DNA of 38,506 nt from an uncultured Eubacteriales bacterium (GTDB lineage Bacteria > Bacillota > Clostridia > Christensenellales > Aristaeellaceae), in assembly GCA_902781095.1 (NCBI GenBank), contig CACZHW010000021.1:1-38506 (forward strand). The letters are read 5' to 3'. Below, piece after piece: positions 16,320 through 23,413 of the stretch (positions are counted from its first letter, which is position 1; the number at the start of each line of letters is the position of its first letter). Made by a program: the position numbers and the translations under genes. Under the pieces are notes generated by a model. That model saw only the letters and a list, made by a program, of their open reading frames with translations. It was not told where the DNA came from and did not search any database.

Positions 16320-16548
16320 AACCTCATCCACCGCTTTGGGTTACAAACCCTTCCACCACGCCTGACGGCGCGGTCCTCCTCCCCTTTCAGGGGAGGCAGG
16401 AGAATTGTAATCGCCGCCCTTGCCTCTCCCTCCGGGAGAGGTGGAACGCCGGCAGGCGTGACGGAGAGGGTCCTTGCCTTCCCCTTTGGGGAAGGGGGAC
16501 CATCGCGGCAGCGATGGTGGATGAGGTTCAAACGAATGGTGGAAGGGT
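16320..16548. repeat. MITE-like intergenic repeat element within the BMC operon
   Basis: The 279-base gap between the CoA-transferase beta gene and mtnK (16282-16560) has no gene. It contains two inverted-repeat pairs. The first is AACCTCATCCACC (16320-16332) with GGTGGATGAGGTT (16516-16528). The second is ACCCTTCCACCA near 16347 with TGGTGGAAGGGT (16537-16548). The pairs interleave rather than nest. Internal palindromes (CTCCCCTTTCAGGGGAG, CCTCTCCCTCCGGGAGAGG, CTTCCCCTTTGGGGAAG) lie between. This looks like a composite of mobile palindromic units. Confidence 0.7.
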
Positions 16549-16560
16549 ATTCCGTTGCGT

Positions 16561-17277
16561 TTACAGAAACTCCAGGTTCCGCAGATCCAACGGGTCGATC
16601 CTCCGAAGCGCCGCTTCCTCCTCCGCATTCGGCGGCGGCGTCTCCACGATGTCGAAGTAACGCAGGGGGAAGGCCGTGTTTTCCGCCACCTTGTCAATGG
16701 TGACCCCGGGATGGATGCTTTTCAGAATCAGCTCGCCCTCGTACATCGTAAAGCAGCACAGCGGCGTCACGATGTCGCTGACGTTGCCCTTTGCCGTCAC
16801 AAAATCCACCTTGTCCGTAAAGGTGCGCCGGTCGTGCTTGGTCCGCCAGATCACGGCGCGCTTCGCCGTGGGGATCAGCACCGCGCTCCCCGCCCCGCCG
16901 GGCAGGCGGACCTTCGGCCTGCGGTAATCGCCGATGACGGAGGCGTTGACGTTGCCCCGGCTGTCGAACTGCACGCCCGAGAGGAAGGCCACGTCCAGCC
17001 CGCCGCGCATGGACAGATCGAAGACCTCCATCAGCGGGAAGCCGGCGCAGGCGCTGTCCCACAGCCCCGTCCCCGCGCTCGTGAAGCGCTGCAGAACCGG
17101 CCGCTCCGGATCCGTACCGCCCGGGATGTTCAGGTAGACCGCATCCGGCGCGTGCGTCGCCTTCGCCAGCAGGACGGCGACCATCGGCAGGTGTGAGGAG
17201 ACGCCGTGGAACACCGTGTCCCCATTGCGGATCAGCCGGGCGAGCGCCACCGCCATGATGTCGCAGGTCCTCACCAT
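16561..17277 (-). CDS. Family I CoA-transferase-like protein, beta subunit (GctB/IpdB-like), catalytic Glu not seen
   Basis: 238 residues resembling the B subunit of glutaconate CoA-transferase. Shared landmarks are FLSGVQFDSRGNVNASVIGDY followed by RRPKVRLPGG, then KHDRRTFTDKVDFVT. The ATG at 17277 overlaps the alpha gene by seven bases, as expected for a paired enzyme. In active transferases of this family a glutamate in a V-E-S-G-like motif forms the CoA thioester. Here the aligned stretch reads APDAVYLNIPGGTD, with no Glu at that place. Related proteins lacking it (IpdAB of steroid degradation) are CoA-thioester hydrolases. The substrate is unknown; an acyl-CoA produced by the BMC is plausible. 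Confidence 0.82.
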   Translation of the reverse strand: MVRTCDIMAVALARLIRNGDTVFHGVSSHLPMVAVLLAKATHAPDAVYLNIPGGTDPERPVLQRFTSAGTGLWDSACAGFPLMEVFDLSMRGGLDVAFLSGVQFDSRGNVNASVIGDYRRPKVRLPGGAGSAVLIPTAKRAVIWRTKHDRRTFTDKVDFVTAKGNVSDIVTPLCCFTMYEGELILKSIHPGVTIDKVAENTAFPLRYFDIVETPPPNAEEEAALRRIDPLDLRNLEFL

Positions 17278-18074
17278 CCGCACCGCCCCCTTTCCAGCCA
17301 GCACGCCAGCGCGCCGGCGTCCGGCAGCTGCAGGAAAGCGCGGACCGCTTCCCCGTCCGGCTCATAGCAGCCCGGGCAGGCACCCGGGGAGGCGCCATGC
17401 GGCGCGTGCACCACCGCGGATACGAGGAAGTGCGGTATGTCCGCCTTCTCCCGCTCCCCCGCGAAGAAGCTCTCGCCCACGATGCGCTCCGCCGTCACGA
17501 TGACGGTGGCGGACGCCCTTGAAAGCAGCACGTCCTCGTATTTCGGGCCGTCGAAGCGCGCGTTTCCCCGCGCGTCCGCGACCTGTGCGTGCACGATGGA
17601 AACGTCCGGGCGGATCGCCCGCACCGCGGCGAGCTTCTCGCCCGTGAAGGGGTCCGTCACGTCTGCAAAGTAATCGTTGACGGCCCGCAGGTCGCTCGTC
17701 TTAAGGCCGCGGACCGGCATGAACGGGATGCCGTAGGAGGCTGCGCGCAGCGCGGAGATGACCGTGTAGCACGCGTGCTCGTTCGCCTGCACCAGCCCCT
17801 GCTGGACGGACCGGCGGTAGCGCTGGGCCAGGCCGTACTCCGTCTCATAGCTGATGAATCCCGCGTCCACCGAGGCGGCGCAGCCCGCCAGGCACAGCGC
17901 GTCGATGTCCATCGCGCCGGCCGTCTTGACCAGGCGCAGGTTCCGCTTCCCCTGGCGGATGAGCTCGAAGACCGCCGCCATGGGCGCGCGGTTCAGCGTG
18001 TTGCCGCCCAGGCCCACTGTCATCCCGTCCCGGATGCGGGACACCGCCTCGCTCAACGTACACAGCTTCTCCAT
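17271..18074 (-). CDS. Family I CoA-transferase-like protein, alpha subunit (GctA/IpdA-like)
   Basis: 267 residues resembling the A subunit of glutaconate CoA-transferase. It opens with LSEAVSRIRDGMTVGLGGNTLNR (CoA-binding glycine turn), followed by PMAAVFELIRQG, GIPFMPVRG, VSIVHAQVADARGNARF, and VSAVVHAPHGASPGACPG near the end. It starts seven bases after the flavoprotein gene and overlaps the beta gene. No encapsulation peptide is visible, so it probably acts in the cytosol. Such CoA-transferase pairs are not part of the classical Pdu or Eut core. Confidence 0.85.
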   Translation of the reverse strand: MEKLCTLSEAVSRIRDGMTVGLGGNTLNRAPMAAVFELIRQGKRNLRLVKTAGAMDIDALCLAGCAASVDAGFISYETEYGLAQRYRRSVQQGLVQANEHACYTVISALRAASYGIPFMPVRGLKTSDLRAVNDYFADVTDPFTGEKLAAVRAIRPDVSIVHAQVADARGNARFDGPKYEDVLLSRASATVIVTAERIVGESFFAGEREKADIPHFLVSAVVHAPHGASPGACPGCYEPDGEAVRAFLQLPDAGALACWLERGRCGW

Positions 18075-18081
18075 GCGCGCC

Positions 18082-19413
18082 TCACTTTGCCGCGTTGGCG
18101 GCGATATGCACGGCGTCCCATACGCCCGCGAAAGGCGGCGCGTACGCCAGATCCACCATGCCCAGTTCGTCCGTCGTCATGTTGTTGTGGATGGCCAGAG
18201 CGAAGAGGTCGCACCGCAGCACCGCGTTTTTCTCCCCGCACGCGCAGGCGCCCAGCAGCCGCCGCGTGCCCTCCTCGTAAATGAGTTTGATGACCAGTTT
18301 CGCCGGATTCGGGTAGTAGGAGGGATGGTCCTGCGCCGTCACCAGCTTCGTCTTGTAACGGATGCCCAGCCGCGCCGCGTCCGCCTCTCCCAGGCCGGTC
18401 CTGCCCATCTCCAGGGAGAAGACCTTGATCGCGGAGGTGCCCAGCGCGCCGATGAACTTCTCGTGGCCGCCGGCCATGTTCCCGCCGGCGATCCGCCCGC
18501 ACTTGTTGGCCACCGTGCCCAGCGGGATGAAGTAGTCCTCCTGCGCCTCGCGGTGGTAGACCGTTGCGCAGTCGCCCGCCGCCCAGATGTCCTCAATGCT
18601 CGTGCGCATCTCCCTGTCCACGAGGATGGCGCCGTTTCGGGCCATGCGGATGCCGGTATCCCTGAGAAAGTCCGTCGCGGGGACGACGCCCACGGCCATC
18701 AGCACCATGTCGCAGGGAATGTCCTCCCCGGCCGTGCGCACGATGCGCCCCTCGGGCCCCTCCTCGATCGCGCTGACCCTCGCGCCGACGAGGACTCGCA
18801 CGCCGTGCCGTTCCATCTCCTGCGCCGCCAGCTCGGACATCTCCGGCTCGTACGGCGAGAGGATCCGCTTTCCGCCCTCCAGCAGCGTTACTCGTTTGCC
18901 CAGGTTTACGAGGGCCTCGGCCATCTCCACGCCGATGGCGCCGCCGCCGATGACGGCGACGTGCCCCACCTCCGGCAGGCGCACGAACTCGTGCAGGAAG
19001 AGGCCGTCCTCCATGCTGCGCAGGTAGAAGACCCCCGCGGAGTCCGCGCCGGGGATCTTCGGCATCACGCTGTTCGCCCCTGCGGCGATCATCAGCCGGT
19101 CGTACGTGTCCTCGAAGACCTCGCCCGACTCCAGGGAGCGCACCGTCAGCCGCTTGGCCGCCGGATCCACGTGCGTCACCTCGCAGCGCAGCCGCGTGTC
19201 GATGTTCATCTTCCGGTACTGCTCCCGCGTCCTTGCGATGAGCAGCGCGGGATCGTCGTTCGCCCCGCCTATATAATAAGGAAGGCCGCACGCGCCGTAG
19301 GAGAGAAAGGAGCCCCGTTCGTAGACGCGGATTTCCGCCTCCGGCAGCACGCGGCGCAGTTTGGAGGCAGCGGACATGCCCGCGGCCACGCCGCCGATGA
19401 CGATCGCTTTCAT
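18082..19413 (-). CDS. FAD-dependent CoA-disulfide reductase / NADH oxidase family protein
   Basis: 443 residues of the pyridine-nucleotide disulfide oxidoreductase class with a single redox cysteine. The FAD loop is IVIGGVAAGMSAASKLRR (4-21). Cys42 in SYGACGLPYYIGG is the redox-active cysteine of CoA-disulfide reductases and water-forming NADH oxidases. The NADH loop is VAVIGGGAIGVEMAEAL, the second FAD site is IWAAGDCA, and the dimer-domain ending is YAPPFAGVWDAVHIAANAA. It starts 17 bases after the aldolase gene behind AGGGAGGT. In this operon it could re-oxidise NADH or keep CoA reduced; the sequence does not decide between these. Confidence 0.88.
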   Translation of the reverse strand: MKAIVIGGVAAGMSAASKLRRVLPEAEIRVYERGSFLSYGACGLPYYIGGANDDPALLIARTREQYRKMNIDTRLRCEVTHVDPAAKRLTVRSLESGEVFEDTYDRLMIAAGANSVMPKIPGADSAGVFYLRSMEDGLFLHEFVRLPEVGHVAVIGGGAIGVEMAEALVNLGKRVTLLEGGKRILSPYEPEMSELAAQEMERHGVRVLVGARVSAIEEGPEGRIVRTAGEDIPCDMVLMAVGVVPATDFLRDTGIRMARNGAILVDREMRTSIEDIWAAGDCATVYHREAQEDYFIPLGTVANKCGRIAGGNMAGGHEKFIGALGTSAIKVFSLEMGRTGLGEADAARLGIRYKTKLVTAQDHPSYYPNPAKLVIKLIYEEGTRRLLGACACGEKNAVLRCDLFALAIHNNMTTDELGMVDLAYAPPFAGVWDAVHIAANAAK

Positions 19414-19430
19414 GCCGCACCTCCCTTTGC

Positions 19431-20321
19431 TTACAGGTTCTTCAGCCGCTCCAACACCGCCTGGGTGATCGCCCGCAGCTCCGCCTCGCTGGCGCCGGCG
19501 CTGCCGGTGCAGCCGCAGGAGGACGCCGCCTCGCTCTGTCCGTAGGTCTTCAGCACGCGGGGCGTCTCCGGCGCGGGGTTCACGGGCGCGTTGCTCGCCA
19601 CCACGTCCACCGTGTTGGTTGGCCTGGCCGTGCAGGCGGGCATCCCGCCGCCGCTGGTGTAGCCCATGCGCTTGCGGATTTCCATCAGCTCGCCCACCTG
19701 GTCGCAGCTGAGCACGTTGGCCTTGCCGATGATGTTGCCCGTGTACATGATGACCATCGCGTAGTGCTCCACCGATTCCAGCCGGTACCACGCCTCCATG
19801 ACGTCCCGTCCCCAGGAGAGCGCGCCGTGGTTGGCCAGCAGCAGCGCGTTGTAGTCGCGGCAGTATGGCGCGATGCTGTCCGGGATGCCCTGGGAGCCCG
19901 GCGTCTCGTAATGCACGCAGGGCACGGTGCCCAGGTTCACCAGCGCCTCCGGGTAAATCGCCTTGTCCAGGCTCATGCCCGCGATGGCGAACGAGGTCGA
20001 CACCGGCGGATGCGCGTGGCAGACGCCGCCGACCTCCGGGTTCTCGTTGTACACGCGCAGGTGCATCTTGATCTCGCTGGAAGGCTTCAGCGGCCCCTGC
20101 GAGAGGACGGTCCCGTCCAGCCGCAGCTTGACAAGGATGTCCTCGCTCATGAATCCCTTGGAGACGCCCGTCGGCGTCGCCCAGATGATGTCGTCGTCCA
20201 CCTTGCAGCTGATGTTGCCGTCGTTGGCCGCCACAAAGTTCTTCTGATACATCCGCCGGCCGATCTCGCAGATCAGCTTCTTGGCCTCGTCGTCCGTCGG
20301 ATAACGCTTCATTTCGTGCAT
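19431..20321 (-). CDS. Class II (fuculose-phosphate type) aldolase with C-terminal encapsulation peptide
   Basis: 296 residues. The first ~225 form a class II zinc aldolase like L-fuculose-1-phosphate aldolase: NDGNISCK (33-40), TPTGVSKGFM phosphate site (49-58), catalytic Glu83 in KPSSEIKMHLR, zinc ligands His102 and His104 in VCHAHPP, and His165 in ANHGALSW. After a ~50-residue Ala/Ser/Cys-rich linker the protein ends in the amphipathic helix SEAELRAITQAVLERLKNL, a typical encapsulation peptide that would load it into the shell. Behind mtnK and mtnA its predicted reaction is cleavage of 5-deoxyribulose-1-phosphate or methylthioribulose-1-phosphate to DHAP and a C2 aldehyde. It is the first gene of the BMC operon. 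Confidence 0.94.
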   Translation of the reverse strand: MHEMKRYPTDDEAKKLICEIGRRMYQKNFVAANDGNISCKVDDDIIWATPTGVSKGFMSEDILVKLRLDGTVLSQGPLKPSSEIKMHLRVYNENPEVGGVCHAHPPVSTSFAIAGMSLDKAIYPEALVNLGTVPCVHYETPGSQGIPDSIAPYCRDYNALLLANHGALSWGRDVMEAWYRLESVEHYAMVIMYTGNIIGKANVLSCDQVGELMEIRKRMGYTSGGGMPACTARPTNTVDVVASNAPVNPAPETPRVLKTYGQSEAASSCGCTGSAGASEAELRAITQAVLERLKNL

Positions 20322-20356
20322 GTTTCACCTGCTCCTGTCTGTATCGTCGGGTTGAT

Positions 20357-20381
20357 CGTTTAGTGTTTAGTAAACTAAACG
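20357..20381. promoter_or_regulatory. Dyad operator at the BMC operon start site
   Basis: A perfect palindrome GTTTAG-TAAA-CTAAAC (20365-20380) is preceded by a second CGTTTAG (20357-20363) that pairs with CTAAACG (20375-20381). It lies just downstream of the -10 of the BMC promoter, the classic place for a repressor site. The LacI protein encoded in the operon is the likely ligand. Confidence 0.6.
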
Positions 20382-20396
20382 GTTCTGTTCGGTTAT

Positions 20397-20425
20397 AATA
20401 TAGTAGAATCGTTCAGCAATGTCAA
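20397..20425 (-). promoter_or_regulatory. Sigma-A promoter of the BMC operon
   Basis: Minus strand perfect TTGACA (20425-20420), 17-base spacer, TATATT (20402-20397). It lies 76 bases upstream of the aldolase start, with the GTTTAG dyad in between. Confidence 0.85.
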
Positions 20426-20566
20426 CCTCGCCCGGCGAAAAAGAATCTAAATCTTTTCAGCTAATTTTGTCCGTTTAATCCACATAAATCGGGAATCACG
20501 GCAGTTTTAAATAGAACCGCCCGCCCTGTACAGTCCAAAACCATTAAAAAACTTTCCGTCTAAAAC

Positions 20567-20595
20567 TTGACAGCCTCTCTAAACAGCACTATACT
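20567..20595 (+). promoter_or_regulatory. Sigma-A promoter of the divergent ABC importer
   Basis: Perfect TTGACA (20567-20572), 17-base spacer, TATACT (20590-20595). A CTAAAC half-site identical to the BMC operator half lies inside the spacer (20579-20584), which suggests shared repression. The 326-base divergent gap (20322-20647) also holds two CTGTACA dyad halves (20526-20533, near 20594) of unknown meaning. Confidence 0.85.
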
Positions 20596-20647
20596 GTACA
20601 CAGCAAGGGAAGGCGTTCTTCCCAATTGAGACAAAGGAGGAAAACTC

Positions 20648-21760
20648 ATGAAAAAGGTTCTCGCTATCGTATTGGCGCTCGTGCTGGCTCTCTCCATGAT
20701 GGCCGTCGCTTCCGCCGAGACCACGAACCCCGTGGCGGGCAAGAGGGTCGCGTACATCATGCTTCTGCCCAGCGCCACCATCTTCCAGATGTGGAAAGAT
20801 TCTTGCCAAGATCTCTGCGATGCTCTTGATGTAAAGTTTGACTTCTTCTTCTGCGACGGCGACTTCAACACCTGGATGGACCGCATCAACACCTGCGCGG
20901 CCGCCGGCTATGACGGAATCCTCGTCAGCCACGGCAACCAGGACGGCTCCTACGTCTTCCTGAAAGAAGTCGCGGAGAAGTATCCGGACATGAAGATCGT
21001 CTGCTTCGATACCCAGTTCTACACCGACGGCGAATATCAGAAGCTGCCGGGCATCACCCAGCTCTTCCAGCAGGACAAGAGCCTGGTCACCGTTCTGCTC
21101 GACGCCATGATCGAGAAGTTCGGCGAGGGCGTCCGCCTCATCAAAGTCTGGCGCGGCCCCAACTACAACAGCCCGTTTGACCGCCGCGAAGTCGGCTGGC
21201 AGGAGTACGAGGCTGCCGGCAAGATCAAGACCGTCGGCGAGATCCAGCCCCTGCAGGACAGCATGGATTCCGCGAACGCCGTGACCGCCGCTTACCTCCA
21301 GTCCATCAACCGCGAGGACGTGGACGGCGTCATCGCCTACTATGACCTCTACGGCCAGGGCGTCTTCAACGCGATCAAGGAGAACGCGCTGATGAACGGC
21401 ACCGAGGGCGACGCGCTGCCCATGGCTTCCGTCGATATCGACAACGTCGACGTTACCCACATGCACGATGATCCCGCCATCTGGACCGCGGCCGGCACCA
21501 CCGACTGGACCCTCAACGGCGAGATCGCGATGCGCCTGCTGATGCTGGAGATGGCCGGCGAGTACGACAAGATCTATGATCCGGCTTCCGGCCAGTACGG
21601 CGTGGACGTCGTCGAAGTCCCCGGCACCGCCATCCTGGCTACTAACATTAAAGACGATAGCACAGTTGAAAACCTTGGCGAAGTCGCCGGCGAGACCTAC
21701 GGCAACCTCAGCTACCTCTCCGTGGCCGACTGGATGCCCGCCGACCTCATCCACAAATAA
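20648..21760 (+). CDS. Sugar-type ABC importer, secreted substrate-binding protein
   Basis: 370 residues. A Sec signal peptide covers residues 1-23 (MKKVLAIVLALVLALSMMAV, then ASA before the cut), with no lipobox cysteine. The mature part is a periplasmic-binding fold of the ribose/galactose class (SBP type 4): VAYIMLLPSATIFQMWKD, AGYDGILVSHGNQDG, and LTISVAD-like ends. Divergence from the BMC operon and the shared operator half-site make it the likely receptor for the pentose metabolised there (5-methylthioribose, 5-deoxyribose or a nucleoside). That substrate is inference from context. AAAGGAGG precedes the start. Confidence 0.88.
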   Translation: MKKVLAIVLALVLALSMMAVASAETTNPVAGKRVAYIMLLPSATIFQMWKDSCQDLCDALDVKFDFFFCDGDFNTWMDRINTCAAAGYDGILVSHGNQDGSYVFLKEVAEKYPDMKIVCFDTQFYTDGEYQKLPGITQLFQQDKSLVTVLLDAMIEKFGEGVRLIKVWRGPNYNSPFDRREVGWQEYEAAGKIKTVGEIQPLQDSMDSANAVTAAYLQSINREDVDGVIAYYDLYGQGVFNAIKENALMNGTEGDALPMASVDIDNVDVTHMHDDPAIWTAAGTTDWTLNGEIAMRLLMLEMAGEYDKIYDPASGQYGVDVVEVPGTAILATNIKDDSTVENLGEVAGETYGNLSYLSVADWMPADLIHK

Positions 21761-21803
21761 TCAGGTTCACACACCATAACTGTTGAGCATTGTTTCTGGA
21801 CAG

Positions 21804-21836
21804 GGAGCGTCGGAGCCTTTGCTCCGGCGCTCCTTT
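21804..21836 (+). terminator. Intercistronic hairpin between binding-protein and ATPase genes
   Basis: GGAGCGtCGGAGC / GCTCCGgCGCTCC (21804-21816, 21821-21833) with a CTTT loop, followed by TTTC. Its position after the binding-protein gene suggests partial termination or mRNA protection, which would keep binding protein in excess over the membrane parts. Confidence 0.65.
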
Positions 21837-21864
21837 CAATCCACAGGAAAGTAGAGGAATACCC

Positions 21865-23388
21865 ATGGCCAGGATGACGCTTGGTACGCGAAACGTATCC
21901 ATCGAATTTCCCGGTGTCAAGGCGCTGAACGATGTCAATTTCGAGGTCAGCACCGGTGAAATCCGCGCGCTCGTCGGCGCGAACGGGGCGGGCAAGTCCA
22001 CCCTGATGAAGGTGCTGGCCGGCGCAAACCCCGACTATACGGGGGAAGTTTATCTGAACGGCGAAACCGTGGAGCTGCGCACCACGATGGCCGCTAAAAA
22101 GCTGGGGATCCAGATCGTTTACCAGGAAGTGGACATGGCGCTCGTGCCGACGCTTTCCGTCGCGGAAAACGTGATGCTGGGCGATATGATCCTGACCGCC
22201 GACAAGAAGCCCCTGGTCTCCTGGCCGGAAATGCGCCGCCGCGCCAAAGAGGTGCTGGACCGGCTGCACATCAACGTAAACGTCCGCACCCTGGTGCAGG
22301 ATCTCTCGCTGGCGCAGAAGCAGATGGTGCTGATTGCCCGGGCCATCGTCAACAAGTGCAACTTCCTCATCCTCGATGAGCCCACCGCGCCGCTGTCCGA
22401 CTCCGAGACCGCGGAGCTCTTCCGGCTCGTCCGCCACCTGCAGGAGACGGAGAACATCGCCATCATCTTCATCTCCCACCGCATCCACGAGATCCTGCAG
22501 ATCTGCCAGAAGTACACCGTGATGCGCAACGGCGAAATCGTGGACACCAGCGACGTGACGGACAAGACCACCACGCGCGAGATCATCGAGAAGATGCTGG
22601 GCCGCTCCTTCGAGGAGAACTTCCCCAAGGAGACCGTGCCCATCGGCGAAAAGGTCTTCGAGGTCTCCCACCTCTCCGGCGCGGACGGCAAGGTCAACGA
22701 CGTCTCCTTCTACGTGCGCAAGGGCGAGATCGTCGGCATCGCCGGCCTGGTCGGCGCCGGCAAGTCGGAGCTGTGCAAGACCATCTTCGGCGCCTACGAA
22801 AAGACGGGCGGCACCATCACCCTGAACGGCAAAGAGCTGAAGATCAAGATCCCGACGGATGCCCTCCGGCAGGGCATCGCCCTGGTGCCCGAAGAGCGCC
22901 GCAAAGAGGGCGTTCTGGTCGGCGAGACCGTCACCTTCAACCTCTCCGCCGCGGCGCTGGACAAGTTCTGCAGCGGCGCGTTCGTCATCAAATCCAGGAC
23001 GGAGGAAAACGCGCGCAAGTACGTGGACAGCCTGGGCATCAAAACCCCGTCCATCAATCAGAAGGTCGCCAACCTCTCCGGCGGCAACCAGCAGAAGGTG
23101 GCCGTGGGCAAGTGGATGGCCGCGGACTGCGACGTCTACATCTTCGACGAGCCCACCAAGGGCGTGGACGTCGGCGCCAAGCAGGACATCTTCCGCCTCA
23201 TCAACGACATCACGAGGCAGGGCAACAGCGTCATTTACGCTTCCTGCGAAAATTCGGAGCTTCTGTCCATCACGGACAGGATCTATGTCCTCTTCGACGG
23301 CCACGTGATGGCGGAGCTGGAAACCGCCAAGACCGGCGAGGACGAAATCATGCACTACTCGGTCGGCAGTACGACCCAATACGCCTGA
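21865..23388 (+). CDS. Sugar ABC importer, ATPase with two nucleotide-binding domains (RbsA/MglA type)
   Basis: 507 residues. The first ATPase domain has Walker A GANGAGKSTLMKVLAG, a variant signature LSLAQKQMVLIARA and Walker B FLILDEPTAPLSD. The second has GLVGAGKSELCKTIFG, the full LSGGNQQKVAVGKWM signature and VYIFDEPTKGVDVGAK. This duplicated layout is the hallmark of ribose/galactose-type importers. The start at ATG 21865 follows AGAGGAA; the longer open frame upstream overlaps the hairpin. It follows the binding-protein gene and precedes the permease by 25 bases. Confidence 0.93.
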   Translation: MARMTLGTRNVSIEFPGVKALNDVNFEVSTGEIRALVGANGAGKSTLMKVLAGANPDYTGEVYLNGETVELRTTMAAKKLGIQIVYQEVDMALVPTLSVAENVMLGDMILTADKKPLVSWPEMRRRAKEVLDRLHINVNVRTLVQDLSLAQKQMVLIARAIVNKCNFLILDEPTAPLSDSETAELFRLVRHLQETENIAIIFISHRIHEILQICQKYTVMRNGEIVDTSDVTDKTTTREIIEKMLGRSFEENFPKETVPIGEKVFEVSHLSGADGKVNDVSFYVRKGEIVGIAGLVGAGKSELCKTIFGAYEKTGGTITLNGKELKIKIPTDALRQGIALVPEERRKEGVLVGETVTFNLSAAALDKFCSGAFVIKSRTEENARKYVDSLGIKTPSINQKVANLSGGNQQKVAVGKWMAADCDVYIFDEPTKGVDVGAKQDIFRLINDITRQGNSVIYASCENSELLSITDRIYVLFDGHVMAELETAKTGEDEIMHYSVGSTTQYA

Positions 23389-23413
23389 TGCGGCAAAAAC
23401 AGGAGGAAATCTT

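Noticed and set aside
6548..20321. Assignment of the BMC as a propanediol, ethanolamine or glycyl-radical compartment
   Set aside because: No diol dehydratase, EutBC ammonia-lyase, glycyl-radical enzyme or activase is present. The aldehyde source in the operon is the aldolase.
19431..20321. Reading the aldolase as evidence for a fucose/rhamnose (PVM-type) compartment
   Set aside because: No fucose or rhamnose isomerase, kinase or lactaldehyde reductase is present, whereas mtnK and mtnA are. The fuculose-phosphate aldolase fold alone does not define the sugar.
18082..20328. A 748-residue open frame that would fuse an aldolase-region protein to the NADH-oxidase-like enzyme
   Set aside because: Its first 305 residues are an out-of-frame, low-complexity Arg/Gly/His reading of the aldolase gene. 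The true flavoprotein starts at 19413 behind AGGGAGGT.
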